The notes below the pieces were generated by a model. That model was not told where the DNA came from, searched no databases, and saw only the letters and a list, made by a program, of their open reading frames with translations. Below, one piece after another: positions 31,085 to 40,208 of a stretch of DNA of 64,000 nucleotides. A program made the position numbers and the translations under genes. Every line of letters starts with the position of its first letter. Position 1 is the stretch's first letter. This DNA is from Bacteriovoracaceae bacterium (GTDB lineage: Bacteria > Bdellovibrionota > Bacteriovoracia > Bacteriovoracales > Bacteriovoracaceae), in assembly GCA_947377285.1 (NCBI GenBank), contig CANCFT010000003.1:62001-126000 (forward strand). Direction: 5' to 3'.

Positions 31085-32302
31085 ATGACTATTAAGATTT
31101 TTCGTAACTTTTCTGAAATAGCTACTCTTTCAAGTGCTCACCATAAAAATGGAAGACGATTAAATCATGATGATTTGGGTCTCATTAAAAATGGATCTAT
31201 TGTTTTCAACCAAGAGAAAATATTATGGGTTGGTGAAGACCGCAATATCCCAGAAGACTATTTGAGAAAGGGTCACGCTGAAATTGATGTTTCTGGAAAA
31301 GTTTGTGTGCCAGAAATCGTTGACTCACACACACATTTAGTTTTTGGTGGTGACCGTTCACACGAATATACAATGCGACTAAATGGAGCTAGTTACGAAG
31401 AAATCGCCAACAGTGGTGGGGGAATTTTAAATACAACAAAAGGTACAAACGCCCTTACTCGCAATGAACTTTTAAAGTCCGCCCAGCAAAGAGTTAAAAC
31501 AATTCGCTCATATGGTGTTGGGACAATTGAAGTAAAGTCAGGATATGGCTTAAGTTTTGAAAAAGAATATGAACTTTCACATATTATCCACGATCTAAAA
31601 AATATTGTTAGACCAGATGTACAAATCATTAATACATTTATGGCCGCCCATGCTGTTCCAATTACATCACCTAATTCTTATCAATATATGAAAGAAGTTG
31701 TTCTACCTCTCTTAGATAAACTTGGTGAAGAGCAAATTCTCGACTGTGTGGATATTTTTCATGAACAAAATTATTTTTCTCATGATGACGTAGTCTCATT
31801 ATTTGAAAGAGCACAACGTTGGAACATTAGAGTAAAAATCCATGCGGATGAATTTAATGATAACAAGGGTGCCATACTTGCAGTTAAGCATTCCGCCTTA
31901 TCAGCTGATCATTTATTACAAACTAAAGAAGATGGAATTATTGCCTTAGCAAATTCTGAAACTGTCGCAACTCTTTTACCTGGGACGGGATTGTTTTTAG
32001 GAAAACCGCAAGCAAATGCCAGAGCGATGCTAGATGCTGGTGTCAGAGTTTCAATTGCTTCTGATTTTAATCCTGGATCAAGTCATTGTGACAATCTAAT
32101 CTTAATTGCATCCATTTCTGCTCCAATGTATAAAATGAGTCAGTCCGAAATGTGGTGTGCGATAACTCTAAATGCTGCCCACGCGGTTGGATTGAAAAAC
32201 CAAGGAGCAATTGTAGAAGGGTTAAAGCCTAGGTTTTCGATTTTTAAAACAGATTCTATCGATCGAATAACTTATAATTGGGGCAAAAATCTCGCCAATT
32301 AA
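31085..32302 (+). CDS. hutI: imidazolonepropionase
   Basis: PEIVDSHTHLVFGGDRSHEYTMRLNGASYEEIANSGGGI, HADEF, ASDFNPGSSH. Confidence 0.96.
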   Translation: MTIKIFRNFSEIATLSSAHHKNGRRLNHDDLGLIKNGSIVFNQEKILWVGEDRNIPEDYLRKGHAEIDVSGKVCVPEIVDSHTHLVFGGDRSHEYTMRLNGASYEEIANSGGGILNTTKGTNALTRNELLKSAQQRVKTIRSYGVGTIEVKSGYGLSFEKEYELSHIIHDLKNIVRPDVQIINTFMAAHAVPITSPNSYQYMKEVVLPLLDKLGEEQILDCVDIFHEQNYFSHDDVVSLFERAQRWNIRVKIHADEFNDNKGAILAVKHSALSADHLLQTKEDGIIALANSETVATLLPGTGLFLGKPQANARAMLDAGVRVSIASDFNPGSSHCDNLILIASISAPMYKMSQSEMWCAITLNAAHAVGLKNQGAIVEGLKPRFSIFKTDSIDRITYNWGKNLAN

Positions 32303-32346
32303 AACTGATCATTTTAGTTTATTTTACAAAATACCGACTAAACAGT

Positions 32347-32700
32347 ATGAAGATTATCTCAACTGGATTATTCATTTTGCTTTTTATATTATCTGCTTGC
32401 GGAAAAGATATGAGCAAACCTCTAACCTCTACAACTCAAACTGAATCTACTTTAAAGCTCACTCAATGTAATTGTGATTCAAGCTACTCGCCTGTTTGCG
32501 GTAGTGATAAAAAAAACTACGATAATAAATGTATCGCTCAATGCTTTGGAATTTCGATTCAAAAAAATGGTCATTGTGAATGTTCAACAAATCAAACATT
32601 AGTTTGTGGTAAAGATGGATTAGATCACACTGAATGTGATGCCAATGCTTCACAGATTGAAATTGTAAAATATATCCCTTGTGCAGCCTCTGAACTTTAG
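32347..32700 (+). CDS. Kazal-type serine protease inhibitor domain lipoprotein
   Basis: Lipobox LSAC; CNCDSSYSPVCGSDKKNYDNKCIAQCFGISIQKNGHC Kazal pattern, second degenerate Cys cluster. Confidence 0.8.
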   Translation: MKIISTGLFILLFILSACGKDMSKPLTSTTQTESTLKLTQCNCDSSYSPVCGSDKKNYDNKCIAQCFGISIQKNGHCECSTNQTLVCGKDGLDHTECDANASQIEIVKYIPCAASEL

Positions 32701-33251
32701 CCTTTTATCCATTTCTTCATTTTTTCAATCATTTCCGGTGAATCAAAATCCATAGGCCCATTGCTAAAATGAACGACTTTACCTCTGTTAAAAATAATCG
32801 TAACGGGAATTGCTGTAAACTTAAAGCTCTCGGCGATTTTTGTATTTTTATCTGCAATGATATTAAATTCTTGTTTGATATTTAGCTTTTTGACAATTTT
32901 ATTAATATTTTTTAACTGCTCTTCTTCGTCTGTATTAAAAGCTAAAATTTGAACCTCTTCATCTTTAAATTTTTTCTTCATTGAAATTAAAGATGGCATT
33001 TCTTCAAGACATGGATTGCACCAAGAAGCCCAAAAATTATAAATAATTACGGGTGAATTAAGTTTAGAAATTTCAATTTTTTTTCCTTCAATCGTTTCAA
33101 AGCGCCCCTTAAGAAATAAATCTTCATAAGTTGAATATTGATTTTCTTTTTTAGTCGTTGTCCCTGCAAATAAAGCTTGCCAACCAACTTGGCCTGCTAA
33201 AAAGCCGGTAAATACCAATACAAACACGACTAAAGGTAAAAATTTCTTCAT
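32697..33251 (-). CDS. TlpA/ResA-like thioredoxin-fold protein, exported
   Basis: NFWASWCNPCLEEMPSL; signal/anchor MKKFLPLVVFVLVFTGFLA. Confidence 0.88.
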   Translation of the reverse strand: MKKFLPLVVFVLVFTGFLAGQVGWQALFAGTTTKKENQYSTYEDLFLKGRFETIEGKKIEISKLNSPVIIYNFWASWCNPCLEEMPSLISMKKKFKDEEVQILAFNTDEEEQLKNINKIVKKLNIKQEFNIIADKNTKIAESFKFTAIPVTIIFNRGKVVHFSNGPMDFDSPEMIEKMKKWIKG

Positions 33252-33284
33252 TGTGTACACTCCTAATCTCTTTAGAATTATACT

Positions 33285-33479
33285 ATGACTTTCCCAAAAG
33301 AAAACATTCTTAATGACCAAAATGGTCAGACATTTATCGAATTCATTTTTATTCTAGTTTTACTAATATCAATCTCTTTTGCTTTTATGAGAGGATTTAA
33401 CCATCTAATTGGCTCTCGATGGGAAGTTATGCTGAAAATAATTGCCGGCCCTAATGCGGCAGAGGTCCTGTTCCCCTAA
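33285..33479 (+). CDS. small prepilin/Flp-like protein
   Basis: 'NGQTFIEFIFILVLLISISFAFMRGFN': Gly(-1), Glu(+5), hydrophobic helix. Confidence 0.55.
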   Translation: MTFPKENILNDQNGQTFIEFIFILVLLISISFAFMRGFNHLIGSRWEVMLKIIAGPNAAEVLFP

Positions 33480-33502
33480 TTCAACGTTTTAAACGAGGAT
33501 TT

Positions 33503-35002
33503 ATGAGATTTATTCTTTCAATTGACCAAGGAACTACTGGAACTACCGCCTGCTTAATTGACGCTGAAACTTTTTTATTTGTTGGTAAAGTTAATAATGA
33601 GTATCCTCAACTATTTCCTCATCCAGGATGGGTAGAGCACAATTTAAATGATATTTGGAGCTCGGTTGAACTAAGTGTGACTCAAGTTTTAAAAACTTTT
33701 AATGTTCAAGGATCTCAAATCGTATCGATTGGAATTACCAACCAGAGAGAAACAACTTGTGCTTTCAATAAAGATGGTTTGCCTTTGGCAAATGCAATTG
33801 TCTGGCAAGACAGAAGAACTAATGAATACTGTCAGCAACTAAAATCTCAAAATGAATTAAGTGCTAAAATTAAAACCCTAACTGGTTTACCTATAGAGCC
33901 CTATTTTTCAGCATCCAAAATGAATTGGCTTCTTAAAAACAATCAGGCCGTCAAATTAGCTTCTCAAAACTCAGATTTACTTTTAGGCACTGTTGACACT
34001 TTTCTTCTTTATAGACTTACAGATAAAATTTCATTTAAAACTGATGCTTCAAATGCTTCTCGAACGATGTTAATGAACTTAAAAAATGCATCATGGGATC
34101 AAGACTTACTTAAACTTTTCGAGATTAAAAGTGAACAACTCGCCTCCATTGAAGACTCTTTCCACCATTTTGGATTTACCAAGAATTTATCTTTCTTGCC
34201 AGATGGTATACCAATCACTGGGATTTTGGGTGATCAACAATCAGCTTTATTTGGGCAAGCAGGATTTTACGAAGGTGAAATGAAATGTACTTATGGTACT
34301 GGAGCTTTTGTTCTTTTAAACACTGGAACAAATTTAATTTATTCAAAATCAGGGCTTTTAACCACCGTTGAATACAAACATAAGGGTATTACATATTATG
34401 CCTTAGAAGGATCGAGTTACATTGCGGGTGCTGCCGTACAATGGCTTAGAGATAATTTAAAAATAATATCTAAAAGCTCAGAAATAGAAACACTTGCTCT
34501 CCAGGTTAAAAACTTAGATGAATTAAAAAACATTCTTTTTTTTCCCTTTTTTTCTGGTATTGGTTCTCCTTATTGGAATGCTGATGCTAAAGCATCAATT
34601 ATGGGATTAACCCGAGACACAAACCTTAATCATATTTCTTATGCCTGCCTAGAAGGTATTGCAATGTCGATAAATGATTTGTTGACTGCAATGAAGGAAG
34701 ATACTGGGCTAGCTATTAAGACACTCAAAGTGGACGGTGGAGCTGTTGAAAACAATTTATTAATGCAACTACAATCAAACATATCAGAGACAACTATCAT
34801 TAAACCAAAGATTATTGAAACAACTTCCTATGGCGCAGCACTTGCTGCAGCCGTAGGTTCTGGAACAGTTGAAATTAATCAATTAAAAAATATTTGGCAA
34901 AAAGATAAAGAATTTAATATTAACGACTCACTTGTGTCTTACGTAACAGATAAAAAGAAATTATGGAAAGATACCATTCATTCATTTTATAGAAATTCTT
35001 AA
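33503..35002 (+). CDS. glpK: glycerol kinase
   Basis: LSIDQGTTGTTACLID, ITNQRETT, IVWQDRRT, YGTGAFVLLNTG, LKVDGGAVENNLLMQ. Confidence 0.96.
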   Translation: MRFILSIDQGTTGTTACLIDAETFLFVGKVNNEYPQLFPHPGWVEHNLNDIWSSVELSVTQVLKTFNVQGSQIVSIGITNQRETTCAFNKDGLPLANAIVWQDRRTNEYCQQLKSQNELSAKIKTLTGLPIEPYFSASKMNWLLKNNQAVKLASQNSDLLLGTVDTFLLYRLTDKISFKTDASNASRTMLMNLKNASWDQDLLKLFEIKSEQLASIEDSFHHFGFTKNLSFLPDGIPITGILGDQQSALFGQAGFYEGEMKCTYGTGAFVLLNTGTNLIYSKSGLLTTVEYKHKGITYYALEGSSYIAGAAVQWLRDNLKIISKSSEIETLALQVKNLDELKNILFFPFFSGIGSPYWNADAKASIMGLTRDTNLNHISYACLEGIAMSINDLLTAMKEDTGLAIKTLKVDGGAVENNLLMQLQSNISETTIIKPKIIETTSYGAALAAAVGSGTVEINQLKNIWQKDKEFNINDSLVSYVTDKKKLWKDTIHSFYRNS

Positions 35003-36375
35003 ACATTGATAAGCTGATCTAATTCTCGCGCCTGTCTTATGCCAACTAATTCAATATTATATTTTCCTTTTAATTCTCTAGCTGTTTTTTCAGATGTTAC
35101 AACACGTTTGTAATTTAATTGGGCCATTTCTTTTATTCGTATTTCCATTTGAGGAATTGATCTAACTTCACCCGTTAGTCCAACTTCTCCAACAAATACT
35201 GTATTTGAATTTACAGGTTTAGATCGATAAGAACTTAACAAAGAAGCAATGATAGACAAATCTGACTCTCTCGAAGCTAGCTTCATTCCACCAACAACAT
35301 TTAAATAAATATCATTAAATCCTAGTGGTAAACCAAAATATTTTTCAATGACTGCAACCATCATTGCAAGTCTGTTGTTATCTAAACCTTGAGTTGTTCT
35401 TCTGCCGTTCCCAAATTTATTTTCTACAACTAGTGCTTGAATTTCTACAAAGAGTGACCGAGATCCTTCAATTATGCATGTAAGAGATCTCCCGAATGCA
35501 CCTTCTAGTTGATCATCAAGGAAATATTGAGATGGATTTTTAACTTCATCAAGTCCGCTTTCTCTCATTTCAAATATACCAACTTCGTTAGTATTTCCAA
35601 ATCGATTTTTCATGGCCCTTAATAGTCGATAGTGACCATATTGATCACCTTCAAAATAAATAACTGTGTCTACCATATGCTCTAATATTTTTGGACCAGC
35701 AATTGATCCTTCTTTTGTAATATGTCCGATGACAAAACAAGTAATTCCATTAGCCTTTACATGATTCATTAATTCATAAGTGACTTCTCTAATTTGAGTG
35801 ACTGTTCCCGGTGCTGAATCTATTTCTGAAGATGAAGTGGTTTGAATTGAGTCAATAACTAAAAAGCGCGGCTGAAGTTTATTAATTTGTTCTAAAATTT
35901 TTTGCCAATTTGTTTCATTATAAATATAAAAATTTGCCGTATTTACGCCAACTCTTTTGGCCCTTTCTGCAACTTGATTGACAGATTCTTCTCCACTTAC
36001 GTAGAGGACAACTTGCTCAGCATGAGACTGTGAAAGTTTTCCCATAACACTTGTTAAAAGTGTGGATTTTCCAATACCAGGTTCTCCACCAATTAAAATA
36101 AGAGAACCAGGCACAACCCCGCCTCCGACTACGCGGTCAAATTCGCCCATTCCGGTGACGACTCGAAATTGTTTTTCTAAAACAATTTCATTAATTAATT
36201 TTGGTGTTTCAGTTCCTTGAGCCGTTCTTTTGTGAGCTCGGTTCATGTCTTTAGCGGCCAAAGTTGTTTCTTCAGTAAAAGAATTCCAAGAGCCGCACTC
36301 AGGACATTTCCCCATCCATTTCGATGTTTGGTATGAACAGCTTTGGCAAATAAATGTCGAAGTTTTCTTGGCCAT
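34999..36375 (-). CDS. radA: DNA repair protein RadA
   Basis: CQSCSYQTSKWMGKCPECGSW, GEPGIGKSTLL, KNRFG. Confidence 0.97.
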   Translation of the reverse strand: MAKKTSTFICQSCSYQTSKWMGKCPECGSWNSFTEETTLAAKDMNRAHKRTAQGTETPKLINEIVLEKQFRVVTGMGEFDRVVGGGVVPGSLILIGGEPGIGKSTLLTSVMGKLSQSHAEQVVLYVSGEESVNQVAERAKRVGVNTANFYIYNETNWQKILEQINKLQPRFLVIDSIQTTSSSEIDSAPGTVTQIREVTYELMNHVKANGITCFVIGHITKEGSIAGPKILEHMVDTVIYFEGDQYGHYRLLRAMKNRFGNTNEVGIFEMRESGLDEVKNPSQYFLDDQLEGAFGRSLTCIIEGSRSLFVEIQALVVENKFGNGRRTTQGLDNNRLAMMVAVIEKYFGLPLGFNDIYLNVVGGMKLASRESDLSIIASLLSSYRSKPVNSNTVFVGEVGLTGEVRSIPQMEIRIKEMAQLNYKRVVTSEKTARELKGKYNIELVGIRQARELDQLINV

Positions 36376-36385
36376 AGTATTCCCT

Positions 36386-38263
36386 TTATTGAAGTAAATT
36401 TAAAAGATTTTCTTCAGAAATTATTTCTATTTTTAGCTCAATAGCCTTTTTAAACTTACTTGAAGTTGCATCTGATTCATTAGTTACTAAAACATCTGTG
36501 TTTTTTGAAACAGAAGAAACGACTATCCCGCCACCTTCACGAATTTTATCTTCTATGACAGATCTTTTTTCAGTCAATGCTCCCGTTATACAAATCTTTT
36601 TTCCTGTAATTTCAGTTTTTCTAGTTAAATCGACTGACAATACAAACCCCAATTCCATCAGTTCACTTATTAGTTTCTTCTTTTCATTTAATGAGTTTAT
36701 AAAATCTGTTGCGGATTTCTCAGCAAATGACTCTACTTTCATCAACTCTTCTATTGATAAATTATTAATTTTTTCTATAGAATCAAAACCAGATCTAACT
36801 ATTTTTTCACATTTATTAAAGGCACCACCAGATATTCCAAGTGCTGATAAAAAAACAATTAAATTATTTGTTTTTGTTTTTTCAATTGACTCTATTATCT
36901 TGGCACTTAGTTTTTCTTTAACTTTATCGATCGACATGAAGTCCTCTGTCTTTAATCGATAAATATCCGAGATGGATGTCACAAGTTTTGAGTTTATTAA
37001 TTCATCTAATCTCTTTCCACTTAAATCCTCAATGCCAATCTTTTGAATAAAATTTAAAATTATTTCTTTGTTTTTACCAGGGCAAATCGGATTACGGCAA
37101 AAGATCCTGATGTCTTCTATTTCAATTTTTTCGTTACAACTTGGACAAAAGCTTGGAATTACAAAATCATTATTAGAAGATTTAACAACTGAAAGAAACT
37201 TAGGGATTACCTCTCCGGATCTTATTATTTCAATTTCGTCGCCAATTTTTAAATTATTTTGCAATACAAGCCCATAATTATGCAGCGTCACCCTTCCAAT
37301 CATAGCGCCAGATAACTCTACCGGCTCAACTTCGCCAACAGGTGTGAGTATTCCATTTCGTGATACCGACCAAGAAATACTATTTAAAATAGTAATCTTT
37401 GATTCTCCCTGAAACTTAAAGGCCATTTTATATCTTGGGTGATGTGAAGTTTCACCCATTTCTTCATGATGAGTTAGTTTATTATAAGTAAAAACTAAAC
37501 CATCAATTTGGAAATCTCCTTCTGACATAAATTCTTGTGCGTTTTTAATAGTTCGCTCAATTGTTTTAACGTCTGTATGAACTTCAATTTCGGGAATTAA
37601 AAAATGATTTTCTCGTAATCTTTGAAATTTCTCTTCTTCCTTTGATATTTTCTCATTGCTTATATAGTCAAATGCCATAAATTTGATAAACCGACAAAAT
37701 TCTAAATTATCTTTTCGCCCCATCAGACCCGCCACGATATTTCGTTGGCTTGTAGGTTTACCTAGTCCCAGAGAAATCATTTCTTTGGATAAATGAAAAA
37801 AATTTTCTTCATTACAAAAAAGTTCTCCGCGAATTTCTATTTTATTTTTATTAGTTATTAACTTAGGAATATCACTTATCCACATTATCTTTGGGAGAAT
37901 GTTTTCACCATATGTACCATCACCCCTTGTTTTTGCTTGAATTAATTTGCCCAAGTTATAGACAAGTGAACAACTAACACCATCTAATTTCATGGTGCTT
38001 AGAATTTCTTCTTTACCCATCCAATTAATTAGCTCATCTAATTTGTATGTTTTTTCCAGTGAGAGCATTTTTTTATCATGCTTAACTTTGTCACTAGCAC
38101 TTGATGTAGTGCCAACAATTTTTAGTGCGAAATTGTTAGGGTCAATTTTTTTTAATTCGTCTTCAAGTTTATCAAATTCAGCATCACTTATCTCTGGCCG
38201 GCCTTGATAGTATAATGCTTTATTTTTTAAAATTTTTTCTTCGAGATTTTTAATGTGGTTCAT
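36386..38263 (-). CDS. ligA: NAD-dependent DNA ligase
   Basis: STMKLDGVSCSLVY (KxDG), CPSC...CRNPICPGK zinc finger, C-terminal BRCT. Confidence 0.96.
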   Translation of the reverse strand: MNHIKNLEEKILKNKALYYQGRPEISDAEFDKLEDELKKIDPNNFALKIVGTTSSASDKVKHDKKMLSLEKTYKLDELINWMGKEEILSTMKLDGVSCSLVYNLGKLIQAKTRGDGTYGENILPKIMWISDIPKLITNKNKIEIRGELFCNEENFFHLSKEMISLGLGKPTSQRNIVAGLMGRKDNLEFCRFIKFMAFDYISNEKISKEEEKFQRLRENHFLIPEIEVHTDVKTIERTIKNAQEFMSEGDFQIDGLVFTYNKLTHHEEMGETSHHPRYKMAFKFQGESKITILNSISWSVSRNGILTPVGEVEPVELSGAMIGRVTLHNYGLVLQNNLKIGDEIEIIRSGEVIPKFLSVVKSSNNDFVIPSFCPSCNEKIEIEDIRIFCRNPICPGKNKEIILNFIQKIGIEDLSGKRLDELINSKLVTSISDIYRLKTEDFMSIDKVKEKLSAKIIESIEKTKTNNLIVFLSALGISGGAFNKCEKIVRSGFDSIEKINNLSIEELMKVESFAEKSATDFINSLNEKKKLISELMELGFVLSVDLTRKTEITGKKICITGALTEKRSVIEDKIREGGGIVVSSVSKNTDVLVTNESDATSSKFKKAIELKIEIISEENLLNLLQ

Positions 38264-38287
38264 GTTCTCTCCAAAATATTTTTGGAT

Positions 38288-39754
38288 TTAAAAGGTAAAA
38301 ACTGTCCCCACTTTAGCAGAAACGTCTTTAAATTGCTCCTCTTTTGTAGAACCTGAAAAATCAGCTCTATTTGCCAATACCGATATTCCAGCTTTTAATG
38401 TTAAATTTGCTTCATAAAAAAATTGACCACCAACTTCTAAATGATAATTAGAACTAGAGATATCGCTTCCAAAAACTTTTACTTTTTCACTAAAACTAGA
38501 AGTCATTAAAAAATCAAATTCTAAATAGATTCTAGTCGTTTCATAAATTGGCAAACTACCACGTGTACCAACTAGTAAACCCGCAAAACTTACTTCAGTT
38601 AGGTTGTCAGATGTATTCGTACTAAGTCCGTAATTGTAATTTCCATAACCTATGTAAGTGTCTATTTGAGGTCCGTAAAAAAAGCCCATCGGTAAATATT
38701 TATATCCAAACTTTAACTTCGTTGCTGAATTACTAGTTGAATTAAAGGCGGAATTAAAAGTTCCGATATCTTTGGAATATTTCCCAAACTTTTTTTCTAT
38801 ATCTAAACCAAGCCAATAATTTCTAGTTGCCCATACTTCTGCATCAACCTCAACTCCATACATTAATCCATTCATTGATTTTTCGGTTGCTCCGGCTTGA
38901 TTAACTGACCCACTACCAAACGTTAAAAATAATCCAACTGTACCTAGTTTTCCAAAATCTTCTTTGTCTTTATTTTTTTCAGCATAACTAAGTTGCTCTA
39001 TCGCTTTTTTCTGTTCAGTACTACTAACTTTGACCCAGTCTTCGAGTCTAAGTTTTTTTAGTCCTTCATAGCTAGTAACTTTTGCCTGTGCTTGATTGTC
39101 ACTTACATCGAATATTTTCGCTGTTGCTATTTTTTCTGTTTGGTAATCAACTATTTCTTTAAGTAGCGGATGTTGTCTTTTACTTGTCGGTCTTTCAATG
39201 ACAATTTCACTGCCACTATAGATATGTGACTTTTTACCTATATCTATTGTAAATTGGTCTCCTAACACTGCTTTTATTCTACCTTCATAAGGAATAGTTT
39301 TTTCGTAAACATCTAACCAATTTCTTACTGTTTGTGAAATAAGTGAGCTGTCATTACTTTTTAATTGGGTTTGTTCTTTAAAATATCGATCTTCACCATT
39401 TTCACCAATCACTTCAACCTTAACTTCAGTTAAGCCTAATTGCATTTGTAGTGATACACGTATCAATGTTCCAGACTTTGTTTTATCTGCAACTACTTTT
39501 AAAACATCTTTATTCGCTAAATGACTTTCTAAGTTTTTCGAATATTGGCTTAAAATGTTTATTAATTCGGAATTTGATTTATATGTGCACCAAGAACTTT
39601 CTTTAATATAATTTTCAATTTCTTCAAATACTTTAAATCCAACTTTGTTATCTAAACCATCTACAATTGGCAAAAGCATACAGCTTCTCATTGACTCACT
39701 GGCGAAAATTGGAAATGCAATAACGAATGTAATTAAAAAAATTAAAATTTTCAT
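38288..39754 (-). CDS. exported hypothetical protein with C-terminal outer-membrane barrel-like region
   Basis: Signal peptide MKILIFLITFVIAFPIFA; C-terminal aromatic strands ...KVGTVFTF. Confidence 0.65.
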   Translation of the reverse strand: MKILIFLITFVIAFPIFASESMRSCMLLPIVDGLDNKVGFKVFEEIENYIKESSWCTYKSNSELINILSQYSKNLESHLANKDVLKVVADKTKSGTLIRVSLQMQLGLTEVKVEVIGENGEDRYFKEQTQLKSNDSSLISQTVRNWLDVYEKTIPYEGRIKAVLGDQFTIDIGKKSHIYSGSEIVIERPTSKRQHPLLKEIVDYQTEKIATAKIFDVSDNQAQAKVTSYEGLKKLRLEDWVKVSSTEQKKAIEQLSYAEKNKDKEDFGKLGTVGLFLTFGSGSVNQAGATEKSMNGLMYGVEVDAEVWATRNYWLGLDIEKKFGKYSKDIGTFNSAFNSTSNSATKLKFGYKYLPMGFFYGPQIDTYIGYGNYNYGLSTNTSDNLTEVSFAGLLVGTRGSLPIYETTRIYLEFDFLMTSSFSEKVKVFGSDISSSNYHLEVGGQFFYEANLTLKAGISVLANRADFSGSTKEEQFKDVSAKVGTVFTF

Positions 39755-40077
39755 ATTGATCTTTCTGGTATTGGTGGCAAATCATAAATTTGTTTATTCT
39801 CATAGACACTTAATAACATTTTTAAATCATTTACCTCTTCAGTTAACTCTCGGTTTTGCTTTTTCAAAAGCTCTAAGTTCAACTTCATGGCCATTTCATT
39901 TTTTTCAATTTCAAGGTTATCTTTTACTTCTCTAGTCCAAATAAAGTATTTACCATTTTCTTCTCTATGCTTTACATGACCTGCTTTTATAAGCCTTCTA
40001 ATTGTAGATATAGATGTTTTTTTTGCTGTAGCATATTCTAGAACAGATAACCAAATTCCATCTTGATTCATATTCAC
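39751..40077 (-). CDS. helix-turn-helix (excisionase/MerR-like) protein with coiled coil
   Basis: 'LEYATAKKTSISTIRRLIKAGHVKHREENGKYFIW' winged-HTH pattern; ATGA overlap with downstream gene. Confidence 0.65.
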   Translation of the reverse strand: MNMNQDGIWLSVLEYATAKKTSISTIRRLIKAGHVKHREENGKYFIWTREVKDNLEIEKNEMAMKLNLELLKKQNRELTEEVNDLKMLLSVYENKQIYDLPPIPERSI

Positions 40078-40208
40078 TCCGTTTTTATCTTTTTATTTTA
40101 TCCTAAGATTGAACTCACATGAAATTTTTTATTAGTTGTCTCTTTTACTTAGGTAATTTTTTGTTAAATGTTTTTCATAATAAATTCAGGAAATGATATA
40201 ATCGCATA

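Noticed and set aside
36498-36962. 154-aa plus-strand ORF
   Set aside because: Antisense to ligA, which has full family motifs
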